A stretch of 64,000 bases of DNA. It comes from Dinghuibacter silviterrae. GTDB lineage: Bacteria; Bacteroidota; Bacteroidia; Chitinophagales; Chitinophagaceae. Positions 6,767 to 14,000 of the stretch are shown one piece after another (position 1 is the stretch's first letter; each line of letters opens with the position of its first letter). A model generated the notes under the pieces. That model was given only the letters and a program-made list of their open reading frames with translations. It was not told where the DNA came from and did not search any database. Location: NCBI RefSeq assembly GCF_004366355.1, contig NZ_SODV01000001.1, positions 1,798,001 through 1,862,000 of the forward strand, given 5' to 3'. Made by a program: the position numbers and the translations under genes.

Positions 6767-9119
6767 TGGGATTGGCTGTCGCCGCCCTGGCGGTTTTCCA
6801 GGCAACGGTGGCCGCCGCGATGAATACCGTAGCCCCAAGGGAAAGGGCGAACGTCCCCCAGCCGATCGGGATCCGGTAGGTATAGTCCTGGAGGTAGCGC
6901 ATCATCGCCCACCAGGCGACCGGGGCGCCGATGACGAAAGCCAGCCCGATAAGCAGCGACAGTTCGCGTCCGAAAAGCCAGAGCACGTCACCCGTGCCGG
7001 CGCCCAGCACCTTGCGGACACCGATCTCCTTTGTCCGTTGCGCCGTCATAAAGGAAACCAGACCATAAAGACCCAGACAACCGATCACAATCGCGATACA
7101 GGCAAACCCCTCGACGAGCGCCAGGAGCGTATTGTCCACGGCATAAAAGCGCGCGATGCGTTCATCCAGGAACTGATCGCTGTAGACATAGGCCGGGTAG
7201 GCCTGGTTCCACATCCGTTCTATCGACGCCTGGGTATTTTTCCAGTCGGTCATATTGACCTTGACCGCGCAAAATTTATAGTCCCTTGCCGCGGTGGTGA
7301 CGCAAAGGGGATCGATGCCCGTCCGGAGCGAGCTGTGGTGAAAATCCCTGAGGACCCCGGCGATTCGCCCGGGTACATCGTGTCCGCCGATGGACATGGA
7401 TTTGCCGATCGCCTCGTCCGGGTTTGTCAACCCCAGTTTGCGAAGGAACGTCTCGTTGACCAGGAATTCCCGGAGGGTGTCCGACGCAAAAAGGTTCCGT
7501 CCTGCGACGAGCTTTAGTCCAAAAGTGGGCACATAGCGTTCGTCCGCGGCCTTGACGTTGACCTCCCAGTTTTCATCCTTCGGCCGGTTGTCGAAGCGTA
7601 TGTTCGTCAGGTGGGTGGAAGTGGAGGCCGGAGGTTGTGCACAAAGCGTGGCGGCCTGTACCCCGCTGAGCGCGGTCACGCTGTTGAGGAAGGTATGCAT
7701 CTTTTGTGCGTCGTCTTGGGGTATGGGCACGAGGACAACGGCGTCCTTGTTAAAACCTAAATCAGCGGTGACGGTATAGCGGAGCTGGTGCGCGACCACC
7801 AGCATGGAAATGATGAGCACCTGTGAGATCGTGAATTGCAGGACGACAAGCCCCCTTCTCAGGGAAACGCCGCCGATGTGCTGCTGCGATAATTTGCCTT
7901 TCAGCGCAATGACCGGCCTGAACCGCGACAGGATCAGTGCGGGATAGGCGCCCGACAAAAAGACCACCCCGGCCAGCAGGGCGGGCAGAAAGACCCAAAG
8001 CCCCGGGCCAAGCGTCATCTTTGTCCGGAAAAGGTCGTTGGCAAAAGGCAGCCCCCACCAGGCCAGCAGGTATGCCAGCGCAAAGGCCACCAACACGATG
8101 CCCGTTGTTTCCGCCATAAATTGCCAGAACAACTGGCGGCGAAGCGAGCCCATCACCTTGCGGACGCCCACCTCCCTGGCGCGGCGAAGCGCCTGCGCGG
8201 TCGCCAGGTTGACAAAGTTGACACAGGCCGTCACGATCAGGAAAAGCCCGATACACCCCAGCGCCCACAGGTATTTCCGGTCCGTGCGCCCATCCAGGGT
8301 CGTGTTGAAATGGATGTCCCGCAGCGGCTGTAGCGAAAACTCCGTCACCTTGGCGTCCTCGGGATCGTAGTACTTGTGCACCAACTGTGGCAGGGCTTTG
8401 TCGACCATGGCCGCGCTGACCCCGGGCCGGAGCCGCACAAAGAACTGCATATTCCCTTCCGTATTCCCCCAACTGCTGTCGCTGGCGAAATAAGGGCTTT
8501 TGTCCTTCAGGTTAGCATACGACAGGTAAATTTCCTGGTGCCGGTCCGTATTGTCGGGTAAGTCCGCCAGGATACCGGTGACTTTGTAGTCGCGCTGGTT
8601 GTCGTAGCGGATCATTTTGCCCACGGCGTCTTCGACGCCGAAATATTTACGCGCCACCCGTGCCGTGATCAGCGCGGTGTTTGGCTCGGCGAGCATTTGC
8701 GTTCCATGGAGCAATGGGAAGTGGAAAATGTCAAAGAAGCCGGGGTCCGCATACGCTACGCCATTTTCCTCCTCGTATTTGGCCGCCGTCTTTTCCTCCG
8801 GCAGGCTGATCAGCGCCCGCAGATTGACGTCCACCCGGGCCGTTTGCTCCGCGAAATTATATTCGTTGAGAAACGCCTTCCCAAAAGGCTGGGGGACCCC
8901 CGTCTGGTGTTCGACATTTTCCTCGTGAAACGTCGTCACGATGCGATAGATGCGGTCCGCGTCCTGGTGAAACGTATCGAAGTTCAGCTGGTAATGGATG
9001 ACGGAAAAAATAAGAAGCGCGCCACCGCAACCTAAGGAAAGCCCCAGTACATTGACGAAGGTATACACACGGTTGCGGCGAAGGGTGCGCCAGGCGGTGA
9101 GGAAGATGTTCTTTAGCAT
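6744..9119 (-). CDS. MacB/FtsX-like ABC transporter permease
   Basis: 791 residues. The N-terminus MLKNIFLTAWRTLRRNRVYT followed by a long hydrophobic span is the standard opening of Bacteroidota MacB-like permeases. A large periplasmic core (about residues 50-280) is followed by three spans with the FtsX signature (REVGVRKVMGS), a second periplasmic core, and a second FtsX half ending with TKEIGVRKVLGAG. This doubled arrangement gives eight spans. No ATPase gene lies beside it, so it must pair with one encoded elsewhere. These systems mostly move lipoproteins, peptides or act as mechanotransmitters; substrate unknown. Confidence 0.92.
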   Translation of the reverse strand: MLKNIFLTAWRTLRRNRVYTFVNVLGLSLGCGGALLIFSVIHYQLNFDTFHQDADRIYRIVTTFHEENVEHQTGVPQPFGKAFLNEYNFAEQTARVDVNLRALISLPEEKTAAKYEEENGVAYADPGFFDIFHFPLLHGTQMLAEPNTALITARVARKYFGVEDAVGKMIRYDNQRDYKVTGILADLPDNTDRHQEIYLSYANLKDKSPYFASDSSWGNTEGNMQFFVRLRPGVSAAMVDKALPQLVHKYYDPEDAKVTEFSLQPLRDIHFNTTLDGRTDRKYLWALGCIGLFLIVTACVNFVNLATAQALRRAREVGVRKVMGSLRRQLFWQFMAETTGIVLVAFALAYLLAWWGLPFANDLFRTKMTLGPGLWVFLPALLAGVVFLSGAYPALILSRFRPVIALKGKLSQQHIGGVSLRRGLVVLQFTISQVLIISMLVVAHQLRYTVTADLGFNKDAVVLVPIPQDDAQKMHTFLNSVTALSGVQAATLCAQPPASTSTHLTNIRFDNRPKDENWEVNVKAADERYVPTFGLKLVAGRNLFASDTLREFLVNETFLRKLGLTNPDEAIGKSMSIGGHDVPGRIAGVLRDFHHSSLRTGIDPLCVTTAARDYKFCAVKVNMTDWKNTQASIERMWNQAYPAYVYSDQFLDERIARFYAVDNTLLALVEGFACIAIVIGCLGLYGLVSFMTAQRTKEIGVRKVLGAGTGDVLWLFGRELSLLIGLAFVIGAPVAWWAMMRYLQDYTYRIPIGWGTFALSLGATVFIAAATVAWKTARAATANPITSLRSE

Positions 9120-9149
9120 AAAAAAGTAGGTCTTGCTTGGTGTGTGCTT

Positions 9150-10724
9150 CTAATCCATCCCGCCTCTGCGGATCGCCTTCACCTGCGCCGGCCACTTCGT
9201 CTGCTCGCCGGTGCGGGGATTGATCGGCAGGACGGCCTTTTCCACCGAGGCCCGCTGCGGGTCCTCGCTCGCCATATAGGCCAGGATCGCCACCAGGACG
9301 ACGTTATTCGACAGGTCGTCAAAGACGAGCTTGTCATACGTATCCCGGTTCGTGTGCCAGGTGTAATTGAAATAAGACCAGTTGAGGGCACCCAGCGAAA
9401 AACCGGGGGCGCCCACCGCGTCAAACGACGCAAAGTCGGAACCACCGCCCCCCGGTGTGCCCGGGAACGTCGTTTTTATCGAATCCCTGATGTACGAGGG
9501 CACCTTGCTCAACCAGCGGGTGAGGTAATCGTATGCGTGCAGGTAACCCTGCCCGGACATACTCACGACCCGTCCCGTCCCGTTGTCTTGGTTGAACAAG
9601 GCCTGTAGTTTGCTCACCGTATCCGGGTGGTCTTCCACAAACGCCCGCGACCCGTTAAGCCCTTCTTCCTCACTTCCCCAGTGGCCTACCAGGATCGTCC
9701 TTTTAGGGTGAGGATATACTTTTTGCAAGATCCGCATCGCCTCCATCATCATCAGGGTGCCGGTGCCATTGTCCGTGGCCCCCGAACCCCCGTCCCAGGA
9801 ATCGAAGTGGGCCGACAGCATCACGTATTCATCCGGTTTTTCCGTCCCCCGGATGGCCGCCACCACATTAAACGTCGGCACCGGGCCGCGTTCCTTCGAC
9901 TCCACGTGTACCGCGATCTTTGGGTTGGCACCCGATTCCACCAGGCGGTAGAGCATCCCGTAGTCCTCCTGCATCACGTCAATGGAAGGTATCTTTTTGG
10001 TATAGGCGCCAAAGATTTTATCCACGCCAAAACCCGCGGACCAGTAGGAAGAAACGACGCCTGCGGCCCCTGCATTTTCCAACGCCACCGGCAAGGTCCG
10101 GGTCGTATACCCGGTCTTTTTGACCCGGCTGGCCCAGGCGTCTGTCATGGCTTTCCGGTCGTCCTTCATCTTCTGGATCGACGCCGCCGTCCCAAACTGG
10201 TCCCAGTTGTCATCCGGGCGACCCGTCGGCTGGAGCATCGATACCATGACGAACTTCCCCTTTACCGAAGGCATCCAGGCCGCATACGCCGCAGAATCTG
10301 CGAGGTCGGGGAGGATCACCAGCCCCGCCGTGATGGTTTTATTCCCCATGTCGGGACACCAGGCGAGCTGCGTCGCTTCCAGCGTCCGGACACGTGGCGA
10401 CACCATGTCGATGTGGGAAATCCCTCTTTCCCAGCCCCTCCATACCCCCCAATCCTGTTCCTGGGCATCGATCCCCCAGCCCTTATACTTGGCCAGGGCC
10501 CAGTCCCGGGCCTTTTCCATCTGCGGCGACCCCACCAGCCGGGGCCCGATGCTGTCAAACAATTCATGCGCCAGGAGCTGGAGCTTGGAGTTGTCCTTTT
10601 CCTCCTGTATAATGCTTTCGACCACGGGGTCCTTCGGCGCCCGGTCGGGGCCTTGGTCAGGCCTTTGCGCTTGCGCGCCGGCGGTGGCCAGGGTGATGAT
10701 GGTGGTGACGACTAGTTTTCTCAT
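9150..10724 (-). CDS. Secreted M28 family metallopeptidase
   Basis: 524 residues with a signal peptide ending near AQAQ at residues 17-20. It belongs to the M28 (aminopeptidase Y / glutamate carboxypeptidase) family of zinc peptidases. The metal ligands and catalytic residues are visible: SAHFDSWDGGSGATDNG with His306 and Asp308, then WGSEEEGLNGSRAF with the Glu pair, and a later NQDNGTG. A PA-like insert lies between the N-terminal part and the zinc domain (about residues 130-290). A likely periplasmic aminopeptidase. It is 30 bp upstream of the permease gene on the same strand. A TATATTGG box (7 of 8 of the Bacteroidetes -7 consensus) lies at 10731-10738. Confidence 0.94.
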   Translation of the reverse strand: MRKLVVTTIITLATAGAQAQRPDQGPDRAPKDPVVESIIQEEKDNSKLQLLAHELFDSIGPRLVGSPQMEKARDWALAKYKGWGIDAQEQDWGVWRGWERGISHIDMVSPRVRTLEATQLAWCPDMGNKTITAGLVILPDLADSAAYAAWMPSVKGKFVMVSMLQPTGRPDDNWDQFGTAASIQKMKDDRKAMTDAWASRVKKTGYTTRTLPVALENAGAAGVVSSYWSAGFGVDKIFGAYTKKIPSIDVMQEDYGMLYRLVESGANPKIAVHVESKERGPVPTFNVVAAIRGTEKPDEYVMLSAHFDSWDGGSGATDNGTGTLMMMEAMRILQKVYPHPKRTILVGHWGSEEEGLNGSRAFVEDHPDTVSKLQALFNQDNGTGRVVSMSGQGYLHAYDYLTRWLSKVPSYIRDSIKTTFPGTPGGGGSDFASFDAVGAPGFSLGALNWSYFNYTWHTNRDTYDKLVFDDLSNNVVLVAILAYMASEDPQRASVEKAVLPINPRTGEQTKWPAQVKAIRRGGMD

Positions 10725-10781
10725 AGCGCCAATATATGGATTTGGCGCGGCGGCCCCGGGGGATTGTGACGGGTGGTCGAA

Positions 10782-11393
10782 TTAATCCTCCAGGTCGTCC
10801 AACACCCGTTTCAGCTCCGCTACGTGCCGTCCATATTTGGTCCTCACCTGCAGGTGCAGCACAAAGGCCACCATCGCCTGCGCGATCAGAAAGGTCACCA
10901 TGATCCAGAAGATTTTTTGCGCGGAACCGGGGGTATCCTCACAAATAAAGTCCCGCATAAACTTACCCCAGGACGAAGCGCCCATGACGGCGATCCACAA
11001 CAGGGTAGCGGTAGGGGTGACGCAGAACGAATAGGTTTTGTAGACCTCCATATTGAGTTCAAGCTCGTAGACGATCTTGCGGATGCTCTTTTTGAGCCCT
11101 AGGTCGTAGCGTTCCATGCGACGGTAAAAGAGGAAAAAACGCGTAAAATAATAACCCGTCTGGACGAACAAAAAGGAGGCCGTGCACACCACCAGGAAGG
11201 TGAGGTGGTTGAAACCGGACATCAGGACAATCACCAGCGTCAAGGCAAAGCCGAACGCCGTCGCTATAAATTCATTCCGCATGTTTTTGCGTATCCGGGA
11301 GACGGCGGAAGTGGTTTTTTCGGTGGGAAGGCTGGGCGAACCTCCTTCGGCGGGTTCCTTTGCCCAAGCGTCTTTCAGGTCGTCAAAATTCAT
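10782..11393 (-). CDS. Four-span membrane protein paired with the ECF sigma factor
   Basis: 203 residues: a 60-residue cytoplasmic part starting MNFDDLKDAWAKEP, then four hydrophobic segments at about residues 48-70, 74-100, 125-145 and 170-195. The gene overlaps the sigma gene by 11 bp, so it is translationally coupled and is the likely partner of that sigma factor. It lacks the Cys/His zinc motif of ordinary anti-sigma factors. The N-terminal LKDAW pattern is common in small Bacteroidota proteins encoded behind ECF sigma genes. Role as anti-sigma factor is inferred from position only. Confidence 0.8.
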   Translation of the reverse strand: MNFDDLKDAWAKEPAEGGSPSLPTEKTTSAVSRIRKNMRNEFIATAFGFALTLVIVLMSGFNHLTFLVVCTASFLFVQTGYYFTRFFLFYRRMERYDLGLKKSIRKIVYELELNMEVYKTYSFCVTPTATLLWIAVMGASSWGKFMRDFICEDTPGSAQKIFWIMVTFLIAQAMVAFVLHLQVRTKYGRHVAELKRVLDDLED

Positions 11394-11886
11394 AACCCAT
11401 GGTTTTAATAATCGTTTGCAGTTTTTCTTTGGCCCGGGTCAACCGGACCCGGACGTTGACGGGAGACAGTTCGAGGATCGTGGCCATGTCTTTACCCGAG
11501 TGGCCTTCCATATAAAGGAAGATGACCGCCTTTTCCACCTTATTCAGGTGCTGGACGGCGCGGTGAAAGATGGCCAGTTGTTGTTCGGGGTCCCGGACCG
11601 GCCGCACCTCCTCCGCCAATTCCGGATAGGGGATGTTGATTTCCAGGCGGCCCTTGGTCCGCCGGAGGTAGGCGATGGCCGTGTTGAGCGCCACGCGGTA
11701 CATCCACGAGCTGAACTTGCTATCCCCGCGGAAGGAATCGTAGGACACCCAGAGCTGGAGCACGATCTCCTGCAACAGGTCCTGCCGGTCTTCTTCCCTG
11801 TCCTGGTAGAGACGGCAGACCTTATAGAGCATGCCCTTGTGCGTCTCTATCTGTTGGAGGAAAGCGGTTTCTTTATCGTTGTTCAT
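11383..11886 (-). CDS. ECF RNA polymerase sigma factor
   Basis: 167 residues, sigma-70 family group IV. Region 2 covers about residues 15-80 (EDRQDLLQEIVLQLW ... KFSSWMYRVALNTAI), which binds core and the -10 element, and region 4 about 105-160 (LNKVEKAVIFLYMEGHSGKD with the helix-turn-helix ILELSPVNVRVRLTRAKEKL). The gene overlaps an 86-residue ORF at its 5' end by 14 bp and a four-span membrane protein at its 3' end by 11 bp, which makes a three-gene translationally coupled unit. The signal it responds to is unknown. Confidence 0.95.
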   Translation of the reverse strand: MNNDKETAFLQQIETHKGMLYKVCRLYQDREEDRQDLLQEIVLQLWVSYDSFRGDSKFSSWMYRVALNTAIAYLRRTKGRLEINIPYPELAEEVRPVRDPEQQLAIFHRAVQHLNKVEKAVIFLYMEGHSGKDMATILELSPVNVRVRLTRAKEKLQTIIKTMGYEF

Positions 11887-12133
11887 ACCGGGTGATCGCC
11901 TCTTTCAGTGCATCGCTCATGTGGCCGTCCGTCGGCTGGAAGTCCCCTTCCGCGGCGGAGAGCCAGGTACCGTCCATGGACCGGAGCAGGCGGTATTGTT
12001 GTTGCCCGACCTGGACGAAATAGGCCTTTTTCCGTTCGGCTTTTCGCCAGAACTGTAAGGTTTTCCGTATGATAAAACCCTGCCGTACATCCGCTTGCTC
12101 CCCCGTGGGGAGGTGTATGGTGTAGTGACTCAT
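11873..12133 (-). CDS. Hypothetical protein upstream of ECF sigma factor
   Basis: 86 residues, no signal peptide. It reads as one small beta-rich domain: MSHYTIHLPTGEQADVRQG, then repeated aromatic and basic residues (FWRKAERKKAYFVQVGQQQY) and an acidic tail. The ORF overlaps the sigma start by 14 bp, the pattern of coupled translation, and a competing ORF in another frame of similar length has no such coupling. I do not recognise a family. A TACCTTG sequence (one base short of the -7 consensus) at 12123-12129 could be the promoter of the whole unit. Confidence 0.68.
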   Translation of the reverse strand: MSHYTIHLPTGEQADVRQGFIIRKTLQFWRKAERKKAYFVQVGQQQYRLLRSMDGTWLSAAEGDFQPTDGHMSDALKEAITRYEQR

Positions 12134-12200
12134 GCAAGGTAAGTAGGGGCAGGGAGTGATTTGTTACAATTTAAGACGGGATTTCGTACATTGACGGCGC

Positions 12201-12716
12201 ATGACACGTCTAATTTTATGCCTCGGTTTGCTGTGCGCCGGCGCCGCCCGGGCCCAAACCATCCCGTCCGCCCTGGCCGTGCCCGCGGGCAACAAGCTGA
12301 TCCTTCACGCGTATGCGAAGGGGGTACAGGTCTATGTTTGTACACAGGACCCCAAGGACACCACCCATTACGTATGGACATTCACCGAACCCCAGGCGAC
12401 ACTGTATGCCGACAGGGATTATAAGACCGACATCGGTAAGCACTACTTAGGCGCCACCGGCCAGCCCACCTGGGAAAGCACCGACGGGTCCAAGGTGTCC
12501 GCTGTAAAAGTGCAGCAGGTACCCGATGCCGCATCGATTCCCTGGTTGTTGCTCAAAGCGGCGAGCACCGGCGGTTCCGGGGCGCTGAGCGCGACGACCT
12601 ATGTGCAACGTCTCCGGACGACCGGTGGGGAGCCCGCAGAGGCGGATGCGCGGCATAAGGGGGAAAAGATACGGGTGCCCTACACCGCGGAATATCTTTT
12701 TTATGGCCCCCAATAA
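12201..12716 (+). CDS. Secreted DUF3455 protein
   Basis: 171 residues with signal peptide (MTRLILCLGLLCAGAARAQ). The mature part fits DUF3455: it opens IPSALAVPAGNKLILHAYAK, has GVQVYVC, then HYLGATGQPTWESTDGSKV and a closing AEYLFYGP. The family is of unknown function and occurs in exported bacterial and fungal proteins. It is transcribed away from the sigma operon; the next gene starts 5 bp after the stop, so the pair is an operon. Confidence 0.86.
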   Translation: MTRLILCLGLLCAGAARAQTIPSALAVPAGNKLILHAYAKGVQVYVCTQDPKDTTHYVWTFTEPQATLYADRDYKTDIGKHYLGATGQPTWESTDGSKVSAVKVQQVPDAASIPWLLLKAASTGGSGALSATTYVQRLRTTGGEPAEADARHKGEKIRVPYTAEYLFYGPQ

Positions 12717-12721
12717 ATTTT

Positions 12722-13543
12722 ATGGCCCCAGGTAAGGCGATCGGTTGCATCGGCGTGGGCAAAATCGTGTCCGCCGTCGTGGAAGCCTGGTGTACCGCGG
12801 GGGTGGACGTCCCGATCTATCTTTCTCCGCGGAACGAAGCCGTGGGGCGCGACCTATCGAGCCGTTTCCCCAACGTACACCGTTTGCAGGATAACCAGGT
12901 GGTGCTCGACCGGAGCGACATCGTCTTATTGGCTTTGCGGCCGCCGGTTGCGTTGGAGGTGTTGGCGTCGCTCTCGTTTGCCCCCCGGCACATCGTGGTA
13001 TCCATGGTCTCCTTTGTATCCTATACGGATCTTTGCGCTGCGGTGTCACCCGCCGGGATGGTGTGCCGGGCGGTGCCCCAGCCGACGGTTGTCAACCACC
13101 GGTGTCCCATCCCCCTTTTCCAGGCGGACGATACCGTACGGCAATTGTTTTCGCGGATCGGTCAGTTGTATGAGGTGGAGAGCGAGGGACAGCTCCAAAC
13201 ATTGTCGACGCTCACCGGGCTAATAAGTCCTTACTACGACCTGCTCCAAACATTGAGCGACTGGACGGCTGCCCAGGGGGTGGATCCGGCGATCGCCGGG
13301 AACTATGTGGTGGACTTTTTCGAATCGCTGGCGTATGCGGCCCAGCAGGCCGCCCCGCCGGACTTCCACGCGCTCTCTCACCACGCCGCCACCCCCGGTG
13401 GCATGAATGAGCAGTCCGCTAAGCAAATCCGTGACAGCGGCGCCCACGAAGCCTGGCTGCGCGCCGCGGACAAGATCCTCGCGCGGTTCAGCCAATCTCC
13501 AACTCGAAAAGACTCAGCCCATCCCGGTAGTGCTCCGGAATGA
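12722..13543 (+). CDS. Divergent ProC-like NAD(P)-dependent oxidoreductase
   Basis: 273 residues with an N-terminal Rossmann fold beginning IGCIGVGKIV and a C-terminal helical domain as in pyrroline-5-carboxylate reductase. It is not the housekeeping enzyme: the usual GxGNM is GVGKI, and the MPNTP-type substrate motif of ProC is replaced by AVPQPTVVNHRCPIPLF. A normal ProC is encoded at 50686-51483. This group of reductase homologues is of unknown substrate. It follows DUF3455 by 5 bp. The 3' end overlaps the convergent GNAT gene by 56 bp, leaving the last residues uncertain in importance. Confidence 0.8.
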   Translation: MAPGKAIGCIGVGKIVSAVVEAWCTAGVDVPIYLSPRNEAVGRDLSSRFPNVHRLQDNQVVLDRSDIVLLALRPPVALEVLASLSFAPRHIVVSMVSFVSYTDLCAAVSPAGMVCRAVPQPTVVNHRCPIPLFQADDTVRQLFSRIGQLYEVESEGQLQTLSTLTGLISPYYDLLQTLSDWTAAQGVDPAIAGNYVVDFFESLAYAAQQAAPPDFHALSHHAATPGGMNEQSAKQIRDSGAHEAWLRAADKILARFSQSPTRKDSAHPGSAPE

Positions 13544-14000
13544 CTTCCTCCGGGTCGAAGTACCGGAACCCGCAAAACCGGAAGCCGCAACTGATGTAAT
13601 ATTCTTTGAGTTTTTCGTTGTCGGGAAAAGTATCCAGGCGAACATACTTTTTCCCCAAATCCCGGCCATACGCTTGCGCCCAAAGGATGATGTCCCGGAC
13701 GTATCCGTTCCCTTTAAACGCGGGATTTGTCACGATCCGGTGGAGGTAAAGCGATGGCGCGGGGTCGCCGTTCCACACCACGGGGTCGTCGTAAAGCACC
13801 GAGAAAACACACGCGATAGCATCACCGCAAAGAATCTTCCAGTGCCGCCCCTCCCCGATCTCGCGAAGGAGTAGGTCCCTGTCAAATCCAAACCAGTGGC
13901 GGTGAAACACTGTTTTCTGGAACTGGATGCCGAGGTCGTATACGCGAAGGATGTCGTCCACGTCGGCCGGCGTGCTGCGTATAGGGCTAGTCGTCCTCAT
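13488..14000 (-). CDS. GNAT family N-acetyltransferase
   Basis: 170 residues with a GNAT fold. The acetyl-CoA loop is LHRIVTNPAFKGNGYVRDII (the R/Q-x-x-G-x-G/A signature is the KGNGY part), followed by LGKKYVRLDTFPDNEKLKEY and YYISCGFRFCG. The start at 14000 (MRTTSPIR) is preferred over 14033 because it removes a non-family extension; it overlaps the upstream gene by 14 bp. Substrate is unknown. The 3' end overlaps the convergent ProC-like gene by 56 bp. Confidence 0.87.
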   Translation of the reverse strand: MRTTSPIRSTPADVDDILRVYDLGIQFQKTVFHRHWFGFDRDLLLREIGEGRHWKILCGDAIACVFSVLYDDPVVWNGDPAPSLYLHRIVTNPAFKGNGYVRDIILWAQAYGRDLGKKYVRLDTFPDNEKLKEYYISCGFRFCGFRYFDPEEVIPEHYRDGLSLFELEIG

